Source: G020348185 sp964525045 (GTDB taxonomy: Bacteria > Nitrospirota > Nitrospiria > Nitrospirales > UBA8639). From it: a stretch of DNA of 55,897 nt. The stretch's first letter is position 1. The number at the start of each line of letters is the position of its first letter. Positions 17,606 to 25,847 of this stretch are shown piece after piece. The translations under genes were made by a program, and so were the position numbers. The notes beneath the pieces are model-generated. The model was not told the origin of the DNA. It worked only from the letters and a program-made list of their open reading frames with translations, and did not search any database. The stretch is taken from positions 1 through 55,897 of the forward strand of contig CAZGFD010000025.1 of the NCBI GenBank assembly GCA_964525045.1. Direction: 5' to 3'.

Positions 17606-18934
17606 TCACCCGGCTAAGTTCCGTGATTGACCAAGCGCGCAATCAGGAAGGATAATTTTCGGGTCTGTCTTCGGAGGGACTCCTTCGCATGGGATCGCCG
17701 TACACCCGAGGCGCGCGGCTTCCACAACCTCGCGAACTGCATCATTGACGAGTTGCGGCTGTTCGGCAAATATGTGATGCGCACTGTTCGATCGGGTGAC
17801 GTACTTCGCACAGAGCTGCTCGGCCAGCAGGTCATGGGCAGCCCGGATGTGCGCAAACGTTTCCAGGGTGTCAGGATTTGAATTGGCGGGCTTGTCCGCC
17901 GAGAGCAGGAAAACGGGCATAGGAGGGGCCTGAGGAGCGTTCATGACGGAATTCATGGCCTCTAAAAGACTCAATCTCTCAAGATCGGGCTGCACAGGGT
18001 TGGGGGCCATTGTACTCTCATTGAGATTTTCAAGCTCTTGCGCCGTAAACGTTTCCTTGAGGAAGGCCGTCGTGACGTCGACGTGCACCCGTCCTGCGAC
18101 TTCTTCCGGATACGTGCTGGTGTAGAGCTCGGCGATCAATCCGCCGTAAGAGTGCGCGACAAGGACATAGGGCCCCGGCTCCTTTGCCGCGGTGAGAAGC
18201 GCGTGCAGGTCTTTAACATCGTCTTCTACTGTGTGCGGCTGCGGTACCGGCGTGGAGACTCGTCCGTTGCGCTCCAATTCAACATTTTCCTCTATAGTGG
18301 TGTTGGGGCGGTCGTAGTTACAGACTCTAGTAAGATTGCCAATGGTGGGATAGACGGCCCGATCGAGTTTTTGAATGTCGCCGCGGGAAGATGAGAATGC
18401 ATCTGTCGGCTCCTCCAGCACGAGGTCAGTGGAATAGAGGGCAAATTTCCAGATCCAACCAGCCTCGAACCCTCCGGATATAAGCAAAACCATGGGAGAC
18501 CCGACACCGCGACACTCAATAACCATCTTGCGGCCATCGCCGATATTAACCAAGCGAGCGAAACCGTCATGAAAATTGGAGCCGCCGAATTTCGGATGAC
18601 TAAGCCGCTTCCGAATAACGTGTCTTAGCCGCTTTAGAATATCGTCCCCCAAGGCAAGAATCTCTTTGGGGTTCTCGCTCAAATGGTCCTTTGTCGCGCT
18701 GATGGGGAGTATGATCAACCTCTGATTCTCCCTACAAGTCTTACCCGGATTTTCCCCGACCTCGGCGTTGGTTATTTTGCCGCTTTTGGTGATGCAGCCG
18801 GTGATCCTTGGCTGTGCATCAGCTACAGAGGCCGTGCCGCTCAATGCCATAGCGGCTATAGCGAGGGATGTGATAATCGACACCAATAGTGACGTCCGCC
18901 GTCCATTCCTGCGTGTCATAAGCGCTCCTTTCAC
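17606..18934 (-). CDS. Secreted alpha/beta-fold hydrolase
   Basis: A 442-residue protein with a signal peptide (MTRRNGRRTSLLVSIITSLA, then SGTASVADAQ). The fold is recognisable from MVLLISGGFEAGW (oxyanion side), the nucleophile elbow VAHSYGGLIAELY with Ser, and a late His in SNSAHHIFAEQP. The first 130 residues after the signal are not typical and may form an accessory region (ITGCITKSGKITNAEVGENP). Substrate is unknown; it resembles haloperoxidase/esterase-like hydrolases in the core. ATG 18919 (MTRRNG) is an alternative start, with AGGAGC upstream. It is on the same strand as the first hydrolase, about 290 bp upstream of it, and is not related to it in sequence. Confidence 0.8.
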   Translation of the reverse strand: MKGALMTRRNGRRTSLLVSIITSLAIAAMALSGTASVADAQPRITGCITKSGKITNAEVGENPGKTCRENQRLIILPISATKDHLSENPKEILALGDDILKRLRHVIRKRLSHPKFGGSNFHDGFARLVNIGDGRKMVIECRGVGSPMVLLISGGFEAGWIWKFALYSTDLVLEEPTDAFSSSRGDIQKLDRAVYPTIGNLTRVCNYDRPNTTIEENVELERNGRVSTPVPQPHTVEDDVKDLHALLTAAKEPGPYVLVAHSYGGLIAELYTSTYPEEVAGRVHVDVTTAFLKETFTAQELENLNESTMAPNPVQPDLERLSLLEAMNSVMNAPQAPPMPVFLLSADKPANSNPDTLETFAHIRAAHDLLAEQLCAKYVTRSNSAHHIFAEQPQLVNDAVREVVEAARLGCTAIPCEGVPPKTDPKIILPDCALGQSRNLAG

Positions 18935-19286
18935 TTCACGATTGGGGCTTCCCTAGAGCTTCTGACTATTGTTGGTTGTACAGACTTTCTCCTTTAACAC
19001 GAATCACTTTCTCGTGCGATTTCTTGATATCTCCGCCTATCAGCTTCGACTAGTTGCGTTGTTTCAAAAATTCTAAACCCTAGCTCTTCTCCGGAGCTAT
19101 CATCAAATAGTGATTTAACCCGAGATCTCCCATTTAACAATGGCCATTCTTTGTAAAGTTGCCATACTTGCGGTACTGAGGTTAGAAGGAAACAGTCTTT
19201 CCTGAATCTGCGTCCGATTATCTTATTGGCTCTAACCTTCTGTCAATCAAAAGCCACCGATCGAAGCTTCATTTGTATTTCTTAGC
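18935..19286. other. Intergenic stretch between hydrolase and IS remnant
   Basis: No gene is seen. The sequence is of lower GC than both flanks. The far end of the IS3-type element should lie here, but I could not find a second inverted repeat matching 22354-22378, so that end may be lost. Confidence 0.4.
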
Positions 19287-19513
19287 CTACAGTTCCACAG
19301 CATTGTGCCTGCTATCTTCGGAATGGCCTTTGATGAGCCCATCCCTCTCAAATCGCTCAGGACTCTGGTGGCCGACAAAGGCATGGCGACGCTGGCGATT
19401 ATAAAAGACTTCAATGTAGTGGAAGAGGTCCGTCGTCGCTTCCGCACGGGTCCGATACCTCCGCCGATGGACGCGCTCCCGTTTGAGCAGGGCAAAGAAA
19501 CTTTCGGCCACCG
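19287..19513 (-). pseudogene. IS3-family transposase orfB, 3' exon (beyond the group II intron)
   Basis: This frame encodes the C-terminus of an IS3-type DDE transposase: AESFFALLKRERVHRRRYRT and FYNRQRRHAFVGHQSPERFE. The Glu in AESFF is the third acidic residue of the DDE triad. Its 5' part lies at 21358-22045, separated by the group II intron at 19514-21357. Joining the two across the intron gives GNCYDN followed by AVAESFF, as in intact relatives. The gene is additionally broken by a frameshift in the 5' part. Confidence 0.85.
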
Positions 19514-21357
19514 GTCGAGTAGCGCGGGGGAATCTCACCCCCACGCCCTCACAGAACCGTACGTGAACCTCTCGATTCATACGGCTCTTGTCATCCAGCC
19601 TTGGTACTGCCAATGCACAAAAAGCGACCGATCACGCCGGGCCACGGCCTTCAGCCATGCGTGAGCACGGCTGCGCCGCCGGTGCAATCGTTTGAATTTG
19701 CGCATCGCCCATCCCACCAGCGTCAGGTTGATATGATTCAGAACAGCATGGAGCGCGGATCGACAGAACCGCCCATAGTAGTTGATCCATCCCGCGATGA
19801 TTGGATTGAGACGGTGGGCTAGCTCGTTGAGGCTGACATGCGTCCTGGCCTTCAGGTTCCACTGCCGGCGAATGACCTGCCGAAGCGCGCAGGCCACTTT
19901 CCGACTGATCGCCGGGCTAAAACTCACGAAGAATTTCCCCCAACGATTCCGCGCCGACCTCGGCCGAAACGTGTACCCCAGAAAGTCAAAGCTGTGACTG
20001 GGGCCCTCTCCCGTACGACGCGAGTCCTTACAGTAGACGGTCCGCGTCTTCTCGGGATGCAGGCGGAGCTTCCACCCTGCCAGCCGCTGCTCTAGCTTCC
20101 TCTTGATCCACTCCAACTGCTTGCGTGACCGACAGTGCACGACGATATCGTCGGCGTACCGTTCAAAGTGGATACTCGGATACTGCTCCTTCATCCACTG
20201 GTCGAAGCTGAGGTGTAAAAAGATGTTGGCTAGAAGCGGGCTAATGACCCCGCCTTGGGGTGTCCCGGTGTGGCGTCGGTGACGGGTCCCATCCTGCCCC
20301 TGCACGTCCGCCCGTAGCCATCGTTCGATGTACAGGAGGACCCACTTGCAGGTGGTGAACCGCCGCACCGCCCGCAGGACCAGACGATGATCCAGCGTAT
20401 CGAAAAATTTGCTGATATCCAGATCCAGCACCCAATCATCCCGCCAGCAGCGTTGACGAGCTTTCGCCACCGCATCCAGCGCTGAACGGCCTGGCCGATA
20501 CCCGTAGGAATCTTCGTGGAACGAGGGCTCCACCAAGGGCTCCAGGTATCGTTTGACCACCGCCTGTGCAATCCGATCACCAATCGTCGGGATGCCGAGC
20601 TGCCGCACACCGCCATCCGCTTTGGGGATCTCCACCCGCAGCACGGGTGGCGGCATGTAACTCCCCGACGACAGCCGGTTCCAGATCTTGTACAGATGAT
20701 TCTTCAAATCCCCTTCAAACTCCTCCATCCGCTGCCCATCCACCCCGGGACCGCCTGCCTTGCGCTTGACGTCTTGGTAGGCGTCCCATACGAGCGGCTT
20801 CGGGATGTCAAAGGCCTTGGCCGAGCTCACAGGTTCCTTCCCCCAGGGGTTGACCCATGAGTCTGCCTGAATGACGCAGCCCCTTGGCTCCACGATCGTT
20901 TAATCGCTTCCTCACTACTACGGGCTGCTCCGCCCCTGTCCCTCGTCTTGGTACTCTCCTCCTTCGGAGGACCACTCCGTTGGAGTTCTCCCTTCACATC
21001 GAGGGGCCAGGTTCCCACGTTCCTCACGAGAGCCTGAAATGGGATCACGCGACCTCCACGCCGGACACCGCCCAGCCCGTCAGCAGGTCTCGTCTGGACT
21101 TGTCCCGAGCCAATAACGCTGCTCGGTTTTGATGTCGGTTGCCTTGCTTTTCGACGCGTCATCAGTCGTTCACTGGCGTTCGTCTTCCCATTTCCCACTT
21201 GACGCCTCCTCCGGCGCCTTTTCGTCGACGCTCACCACTGAGGTTTTTTTTGACCCCAGCAGCTCGACGTAGTTTGGAACCCGGTCCTGCAACCCGATTC
21301 CGAGAGGCCACGCTCTCATCTCTCATGAAGCATCACCGTTCGGTGTTCGTGGCGCAC
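19514..21357 (-). mobile_element. Group II intron inserted in IS3 orfB
   Basis: On the minus strand the element begins GTGCGCC at 21357 and ends CTACTCGAC at 19514, both typical group II boundaries. Near the 3' end the sequence GAGCCGTATG, a short hairpin around GAGAGG, and GTACGGTTC form a domain V; a GGGGGTGAGATTCCCCC hairpin follows as domain VI. Length is 1844 nt. It encodes a maturase at 19577-20893. Precise removal rejoins the transposase frame, so insertion did not by itself destroy the host gene if splicing works. Confidence 0.9.
19577..20893 (-). CDS. ltrA: Group II intron reverse transcriptase/maturase
   Basis: A 438-residue protein with the RT blocks in order: KRKAGGPGVDGQRMEEFE, PKADGGVRQLGIPTIGDRIA, EDSYGYRPGRSALDA, WVLDLDISKFFDTLDH, GTPQGGVISPLLANIFLH and the catalytic FERYADDIVVH. 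The X/maturase domain follows (LNPIIAGWINYYGRF). There is no HNH endonuclease domain at the C-terminus, so mobility would use nascent DNA strands or retrohoming without second-strand cleavage. The stop codon lies inside intron domain V (GAGCCGTATGA), an arrangement seen in other bacterial introns. The active-site YADD is intact, so the enzyme could be functional. Confidence 0.95.
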   Translation of the reverse strand: MEPRGCVIQADSWVNPWGKEPVSSAKAFDIPKPLVWDAYQDVKRKAGGPGVDGQRMEEFEGDLKNHLYKIWNRLSSGSYMPPPVLRVEIPKADGGVRQLGIPTIGDRIAQAVVKRYLEPLVEPSFHEDSYGYRPGRSALDAVAKARQRCWRDDWVLDLDISKFFDTLDHRLVLRAVRRFTTCKWVLLYIERWLRADVQGQDGTRHRRHTGTPQGGVISPLLANIFLHLSFDQWMKEQYPSIHFERYADDIVVHCRSRKQLEWIKRKLEQRLAGWKLRLHPEKTRTVYCKDSRRTGEGPSHSFDFLGYTFRPRSARNRWGKFFVSFSPAISRKVACALRQVIRRQWNLKARTHVSLNELAHRLNPIIAGWINYYGRFCRSALHAVLNHINLTLVGWAMRKFKRLHRRRSRAHAWLKAVARRDRSLFVHWQYQGWMTRAV

Positions 21358-22045
21358 CATTATCGTAACAATTTCCTGTTTCACTCATGCTGCAGGTAAT
21401 CCCGTGGGCTTTCAAGAGGTTCTGGAAATCATGGCTGGCATATTGACTGCCGCGATCGCTGTGATGAATGATCCCCGATGATGGTGGGCGTTGGCCGACG
21501 GCCATCAGGAGGGCATTCAGAACCAGTTGACGATGCAACCGAGCACTCGTAGACCAGCCCACCACTTTCCGGGAATACAGATCGAGGATGACGGCGACAT
21601 AGAGCCACCCCTCGCCGGTCCTGACGTACGTCACGTCAGCCACCCACCGTTCATTGGGCGCAACCGCCGTAAAGTTTTGCGCCAACCGATTGGGAGCCAC
21701 AGGTATGGAATGATTACTCGTCGTCGTTCGCCGAAAGCGACGTTTGGGAATGCCAAATAGTCCGCCGGTTCGCATTAATCGGGCCACGCGATGTCGCCCA
21801 CAGGCATACCCCTGCTCGAGATGTTCGGCCCGAACTCGCAGGCTGCCATAGGTCCCCGCACTGTTCGCATGGATGGTGCGGATTTCAGCTAAGAGTTGCG
21901 ATTATCCCGACTTCGAGAACTTTCTGGCCGCTTTTGCCACACATAATAGCCACTGGCCGACACGCGCAATAACCGGCACATCATGCGAATGGGATAGCTG
22001 TGGCGGTGACGCGCTATGCACCGAAACCGCGGTTCGATTCCTTGG
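21358..22045 (-). pseudogene. IS3-family transposase orfB, 5' exon (frameshifted)
   Basis: It encodes the N-terminal and catalytic part of an IS3 DDE transposase: MMCRLLRVSASGYYVW, RHRVARLMRTGGLFGIPKRR, WVADVTYVRTGEGWLYVAVI (first Asp), HSDRGSQYASHDF (second Asp), ending SMSETGNCYDN at the intron. One base appears missing near 21891-21900: the frame SRDNRNS runs into TAG, while the next frame continues LLAEIRTIHANSAGTYGSLR. The transposase is therefore inactive even after splicing. It follows orfA as normal for IS3 elements, where OrfAB is made by programmed frameshifting. Confidence 0.85.
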
Positions 22046-22316
22046 CAAAGTACGCCGCCGCATCGCGTAAAAAATCCCGTTCTCGCTTGACTCGCCCTAA
22101 TTCCCGTTTCAAGCGGGCCAGTTCTTCATCCCGTGCAAAGCCCTGGCCACGGAACGCTTTGGGACCTTCCACGTGGCCCTCTTTGCACCATCGTCGGAGC
22201 ATACTCGCATTCAAGCCCAGATCCTGGGCCACTTGGGTCAGGCTCACGCCTTCTTGGTTGGTTAACCGGATCGCTTCTTCTTTGAATTGTTTGGTGAAAC
22301 GACGTCGTTGTGACAT
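22014..22316 (-). CDS. IS3-family transposase orfA
   Basis: A 100-residue helix-turn-helix protein (MSQRRRFTKQFKEEAIRLTN, then LTQVAQDLGLNASMLRRWCK) with a C-terminal leucine-zipper-like helix (EELARLKRELGRVKRERDFL). It binds the IS ends and in active elements is fused by frameshift to OrfB. GGAGGTGTGTC precedes ATG 22316. The terminal repeat lies about 40 bp upstream at 22354-22378. OrfA looks intact, unlike orfB. Confidence 0.92.
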   Translation of the reverse strand: MSQRRRFTKQFKEEAIRLTNQEGVSLTQVAQDLGLNASMLRRWCKEGHVEGPKAFRGQGFARDEELARLKRELGRVKRERDFLRDAAAYFAKESNRGFGA

Positions 22317-22353
22317 GACACACCTCCTGGCGCATTGTCGCGCTTTTCAGATG

Positions 22354-22378
22354 TGTCCACAATTTCGGGGCAAGACCA
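22354..22378 (-). repeat. Terminal inverted repeat of the IS3-type element
   Basis: Read on the minus strand it begins TGGTCTTGCCCCGAAATTG and continues TGGACA, a typical IS3-family end upstream of orfA. Relatives of this end occur alone at 15510 and 17322. The partner end near 19250 was not found. Confidence 0.6.
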
Positions 22379-22388
22379 AAGTTTCTTT

Positions 22389-23198
22389 CTAATTTCTATT
22401 CAGCCCCTGTTTACCGCGTGAAAACAGAATGCGTTTCCAGTAATTCTCTCGTTCTTGTATGACTTTATCAAAGGTATTAAAGGGTAAATGCTCTATAAGT
22501 GTAAAATGAAAATAGGCTCGGCAATACTCTATACCTTGGACCTTAACCAACTTTTGGAGTTCAGCATTATGGCCGTGCCCTGTAAAAATATAATCACACC
22601 ATCGCGACCATACGCCTTGCTCACCATAGGCAGCACCAACATAGCGAAAACCGGTTTTTGTATCTGTAATCAGATAAATACCCTTGATGTTTTTAAGAGC
22701 CGACATCCAGTCAGGACGCTCGCGCTTAATAAGCGTTTCTAGTTGCTCAAAAGAGTGGTCAATTTTGTTGTAACCGGGGAATGTTTCACCCGAATAAGGT
22801 TCGCGTAAGATTTCTTGAACCTCAAATTCCTCAAAGTGTCGTTCTAAATTCGTCCTTGTTGCTCTTTGGCGGTAAGTGGACTTGATTTTTAAGCGGCCAA
22901 TAAAACTTTTGCCTTCGTCATCTAATTCAACCTCGTATCGATCTTCATGGCGTTCTTTAACTTTGAAAACGCCGCCGAAGAGCCATGAATCGGTTTCATG
23001 GTAAAACTGAATGAGTGAAAAAATATACGGCCTGTTAAAGTCATTACGCTGCCCTTTATATTCTTGCCACCCCTGCCACTCTGTAAAGTCTTTAGCAAAA
23101 ACATTTAGCGGCTGAGAGTGTTGATTATACCGCGCAAAGTGAACCTTATATTCATTAAGGTTACTTATAGGCCAAATGTCTTTTAGAAGAATGGTCAT
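22389..23198 (-). CDS. GIY-YIG nuclease-domain protein
   Basis: The 269-residue protein has a long N-terminal region of unknown fold (1-165). A C-terminal GIY-YIG-like domain (about 168-269) follows: KGIYLITDTKTGFRYVGAAY, then GVWSRWCDY with the conserved Arg, GHGHNAELQKL and a Glu in LIEHLPFN. GIY-YIG domains cleave DNA or RNA using a metal. This architecture, with the nuclease at the C-terminus, occurs in scattered bacterial hypothetical proteins. Lower GC than neighbours suggests horizontal origin. Its 3' end lies 10 bp from the IS3 end, so the IS probably inserted right behind it. Confidence 0.7.
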   Translation of the reverse strand: MTILLKDIWPISNLNEYKVHFARYNQHSQPLNVFAKDFTEWQGWQEYKGQRNDFNRPYIFSLIQFYHETDSWLFGGVFKVKERHEDRYEVELDDEGKSFIGRLKIKSTYRQRATRTNLERHFEEFEVQEILREPYSGETFPGYNKIDHSFEQLETLIKRERPDWMSALKNIKGIYLITDTKTGFRYVGAAYGEQGVWSRWCDYIFTGHGHNAELQKLVKVQGIEYCRAYFHFTLIEHLPFNTFDKVIQERENYWKRILFSRGKQGLNRN

Positions 23199-23380
23199 GA
23201 AGGCATTGTAACCATAGAATACGATATATCCAATCGCTTCTATCTTTCCCGGCCAGAATCCTTTTTGTTCGCCCGGCTGGATTCCGGCTTTTGTCTGGCC
23301 TTGAACTCCTCCCCTAAATCTTTCAACTCACTCTTTATATCCATGTACCCGCCTGGTTTTTCCGCGGTTCAATGATCGTA

Positions 23381-23519
23381 CCCGGCCGCGGCTTCGCGTC
23401 AATAGACAGAGATCCTTTCGTCTCCGGTTTCCGCTTCGCGGACCCTCCGGACACGAAGAGGATCTTGTTTGACCCGTGCGCCTCAACCGGCCGGGGTTTT
23501 CCATCCGCGTTCAGAAAAA
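23381..23519 (+). promoter_or_regulatory. Modular leader hairpin upstream of the DUF932 gene
   Basis: A perfect-looking apical hairpin at 23410-23465 has arms AGATCC...GGATCT and is 55/56 the same as 25175-25230. It is embraced by CCCGGCCG (23381) pairing with CGGCCGGG (23488) and by GTCAA pairing with TTGAC. A further small hairpin (GGGGTTTTC with GAAAAAACC, loop 12 nt) follows. TTGTTTGA (23465-23472) can alternatively pair with TCAAACAA just before the ribosome site, which would exclude the first fold. This suggests cis-acting RNA control. Confidence 0.55.
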
Positions 23520-23546
23520 ACCAACCTCAAACAAAGGAGACCTACC

Positions 23547-24596
23547 ATGAAATCTGATCTTTCACTGACAGACCTGGCAACAGAGCTGGAACGCAGAAGC
23601 AAAGCGAAGCAGGACTACGCTATCCATACATCTCAAATTGAAATGGGCAACGACGCCAGTCTCCAATTTCAAAACGGGAAACTACACCAGTTCGAGGCCA
23701 ATGACATCGCCCATAACCAGATCGCCGGCCGCCTCGAAATTCCCGTCAAATACTACAAACGTCTCCGGGAAAATGCTCCGAAGCTTCTGGCCAACAACGT
23801 CAATCACTGGCTTCATGCCAACCCGGAAACCCGCATGATCCGCACCCTTGACGGCCAGGCCCGGGCCTTTCTGTCAGACCGCTACAAAAGGATCGAAAAC
23901 GAGCAGATCGCTTCCACGGTCCTTCCCCTCCTGATGGAACGTGAACGCGTCCAGATCAAAAGCACAGCCATCACCGAAACAAGGATGTACATCAAGGCCG
24001 TTTTCCCTCACATCCAGGGAGAAGCCAAACTCGGGGACGTGGTCCAGGCCGTTGTTGCCATCAGCAATTCGGAGGTCGGCATGGGCGCCGTCAAAATCGA
24101 GCCTCTTGTCTACCGCCTCGTATGCCTTAACGGCACGATCATCAATGACGCTAAATTCTCCGCGCGTCATATCGGCGGCCGGATTTCGGCAGAGGAGAAT
24201 GTTCATGAACTTCTCACAGAAGAAGCTATCGCCGCTGATGATCAAGCCATTCTTCTTAAAATCCGGGATGTGGTCAGGGCATCTTTCGATGAAGCCCGCT
24301 TTGCACGGCATCTTTCCCTGATCCACGACGCCACCCAGGACAAGCTCCAGGGCGATCCTGCAGAGGCGGTCAAGACACTTTCCAAAAAACAAGCTCTCAA
24401 CGAATTCGAGCAGGGCGGGGTTCTCCGTCATTTGATCGAAGGCGGTGACCTTTCAAGATGGGGTCTCCTCAACGCCGTAACGCGCACAGCCCAGGACGTA
24501 GGCAGCTACGACCGGGCCACCGAGCTGGAAACACTCGGCGGGAACATCCTGACACTGCCCCGCAGTGAATGGAAAGTCCTCGCAGAGGCAGCTTGA
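23547..24596 (+). CDS. DUF932 (phage/plasmid TIGR03299-like) protein
   Basis: A 349-residue protein from ATG 23547, chosen because AAAGGAGACC precedes it and the extra upstream frame is leader sequence. The family pattern is clear: IAGRLEIPVKYYKRLRENAP, AFLSDRYKRIENEQIAS, PLVYRLVCLNGTIINDAKF with HIGGR. DUF932 proteins are common on plasmids, phages and integrative elements; their function is unknown. The gene has a strong structured leader and is followed by a perfect hairpin with a GAAA loop. Confidence 0.88.
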   Translation: MKSDLSLTDLATELERRSKAKQDYAIHTSQIEMGNDASLQFQNGKLHQFEANDIAHNQIAGRLEIPVKYYKRLRENAPKLLANNVNHWLHANPETRMIRTLDGQARAFLSDRYKRIENEQIASTVLPLLMERERVQIKSTAITETRMYIKAVFPHIQGEAKLGDVVQAVVAISNSEVGMGAVKIEPLVYRLVCLNGTIINDAKFSARHIGGRISAEENVHELLTEEAIAADDQAILLKIRDVVRASFDEARFARHLSLIHDATQDKLQGDPAEAVKTLSKKQALNEFEQGGVLRHLIEGGDLSRWGLLNAVTRTAQDVGSYDRATELETLGGNILTLPRSEWKVLAEAA

Positions 24597-24604
24597 ACCG
24601 TACA

Positions 24605-24628
24605 GGGGACTCTCGAAAGAGAGTCCCC
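24605..24628 (+). terminator. Hairpin after the DUF932 gene
   Basis: GGGGACTCTC, a GAAA tetraloop and GAGAGTCCCC form a perfect 10-bp stem followed by GTTTTC, fitting an intrinsic terminator. It lies nine bases past the stop and 36 bases before the next gene, so it may also act as an attenuator. Confidence 0.75.
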
Positions 24629-24664
24629 GTTTTCTTCAACCGATCAACCTAAAGGAAAAAAACA

Positions 24665-25075
24665 ATGGCAAGGACAGTATCGACTCCGCGCGACGCGCAA
24701 GAAATCGCGTATCAAGATGTAACAGAACATGACTATGACAGCTTCCAATGGTGGCTCGACGATATAGCAGAACAGGTCAGAACCCTCTGGCCTTCTTTCA
24801 GCAAATGCGACAAATGGCTTGGACGCGAGGATCACGCCATACTCGAAAACGACCTTTGTTACCTGGGCGTGTCTGAATATGGCGGTCTGGCTTCCATCTG
24901 GCTCGTCCCAAAAGAATACCCCAATACCGGAAATTTCAGCGGCGAAGTTTATATCTTGCCCCTTGCTGCAAACTTCATAAATCGCATCGCCCCCAAATTT
25001 CATCAGGCCTTCGGTCAATACCGGAAAATCGGCACCTTTTCCAGTGGCGAAGCCATATATAAGAGGGCTTCGTGA
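24665..25075 (+). CDS. Hypothetical protein
   Basis: A 136-residue acidic, aromatic-rich soluble protein (HDYDSFQWWLDDIAEQVRTL; DLCYLGVSEYGGLASIWLVP). No signal peptide or membrane helix. ATG 24665 follows AAAGGAAAAAAACA. I do not recognise a domain; its neighbourhood (DUF932, ParB-like, RadC) is typical of plasmid-borne accessory proteins. The next gene starts 223 bp downstream behind a long leader hairpin. Confidence 0.55.
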   Translation: MARTVSTPRDAQEIAYQDVTEHDYDSFQWWLDDIAEQVRTLWPSFSKCDKWLGREDHAILENDLCYLGVSEYGGLASIWLVPKEYPNTGNFSGEVYILPLAANFINRIAPKFHQAFGQYRKIGTFSSGEAIYKRAS

Positions 25076-25113
25076 ATGCCCGGCCAGACCCCCCCAACGC
25101 CATTTCCTCCTTC

Positions 25114-25283
25114 GTTGGTCTTCCTTACTTTTGCGCGCGTTTTTAGCTGGCCGCGCCGTCAGGTCAATGCTCAGAGATCCTTTCGTCTCCGGTTTCCGCT
25201 CCGCGGACCCTCCGGACACGAAGAGGATCTTGTGACCTTCCGGCTGACCCGGCCAGCTTTTTTTCGCGCGTAAGGAAGACAAC
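25114..25283 (+). promoter_or_regulatory. Long modular leader hairpin upstream of the 55-residue gene
   Basis: Left arm TTGGTCTTCCTTAC (25116-25128 and flank) pairs with GTAAGGAAGAC..AAC (25270-25283). Next come GCGCGCG with CGCGCG, and AGCTGGCCG with CGGCCAGCT. GGTCA pairs with TGACC, and the apical hairpin at 25175-25230 is shared with the DUF932 leader. The basal arms are shared with 49826-49959 with a compensatory change (TCTTCC/GGAAGA here, TTTTCC/GGAAAA there). The ribosome site lies directly after the structure. Confidence 0.65.
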
Positions 25284-25298
25284 CAAAGGAGCAATCAC

Positions 25299-25466
25299 AT
25301 GATACGGATTTTCTTACGTGGCGGCCTCGTCCAACGCGTCGAGGACATACACGGAAACAATATCGATGCGCAGGTCTGGGATTCTGATACCGAAGGCCTC
25401 GCATATGATGACCCTCAGCTTAAAACAGACACGGAAGGAGAGGAATACTATGTCTATGAGCCCTGA
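25299..25466 (+). CDS. Small acidic hypothetical protein (55 aa)
   Basis: A 55-residue frame from ATG 25299, preceded by AAAGGAGCAATCAC. The sequence MIRIFLRGGLVQRVEDIHGN and the acidic end (DTEGEEYYVYEP) look like a small folded domain of beta strands followed by an acidic tail. It was missed by longer-frame searches but has a strong ribosome site and a structured leader shared with other genes in the element. Function unknown. Confidence 0.65.
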   Translation: MIRIFLRGGLVQRVEDIHGNNIDAQVWDSDTEGLAYDDPQLKTDTEGEEYYVYEP

Positions 25467-25498
25467 TCCGTTATTAACCAATTTTTAACTTGCTATAG

Positions 25499-25516
25499 GT
25501 TATCATATATGATAAC
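25499..25516. promoter_or_regulatory. Perfect 18-bp palindrome at the toxin-antitoxin start
   Basis: GTTATCATATATGATAAC is a perfect palindrome overlapping the first codons of the toxin gene. It is a likely operator for the antitoxin, as type II systems are usually autoregulated at their promoter. Its position over ATG 25509 makes ATG 25524 an alternative toxin start. Confidence 0.65.
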
Positions 25517-25847
25517 AACCCCTATGAGCTGGAAGGTTACATATTTTGATAAGAAGACTGAAAAACAAGTGCTGGCTTTCCCGAAAGGGATCAGGGCCGA
25601 TTTTTTTCACATTGTCACGCTTATACAGGAATTTGGCCCTGCGCTCGGGCGGCCGCATACGGCTCCCCTGGGCAAGGGGTTGTTTGAAATACGCGCGAAA
25701 GGAAGAGAGGGCATTGCACGGTCAATCTTTTGTACAGTGAAGGGAAGGGAGATCGTAATCCTTCATTCCTTTATCAAGAAAACCCAAAAGATTCCGGCCA
25801 AACACATGGATATAGCCTTGCGAAAAAAGAAGGAGCTAGACCAATGA
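25509..25847 (+). CDS. RelE/HigB-type (Gp49-like) toxin
   Basis: The 112-residue protein fits the phage-derived Gp49-like/HigB toxin family: WKVTYFDKKTEKQVLAFPKG, LGRPHTAPLGKGLFEIRAKG, then GIARSIFCTVKGREIVILHS and FIKKTQKIPAKHMDIALRKK. Such toxins cleave mRNA on the ribosome. The stop overlaps the antitoxin start (ATGA), so the two are translationally coupled. The start could also be ATG 25524, because the first ATG lies within the palindromic operator. Confidence 0.88.
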   Translation: MITTPMSWKVTYFDKKTEKQVLAFPKGIRADFFHIVTLIQEFGPALGRPHTAPLGKGLFEIRAKGREGIARSIFCTVKGREIVILHSFIKKTQKIPAKHMDIALRKKKELDQ

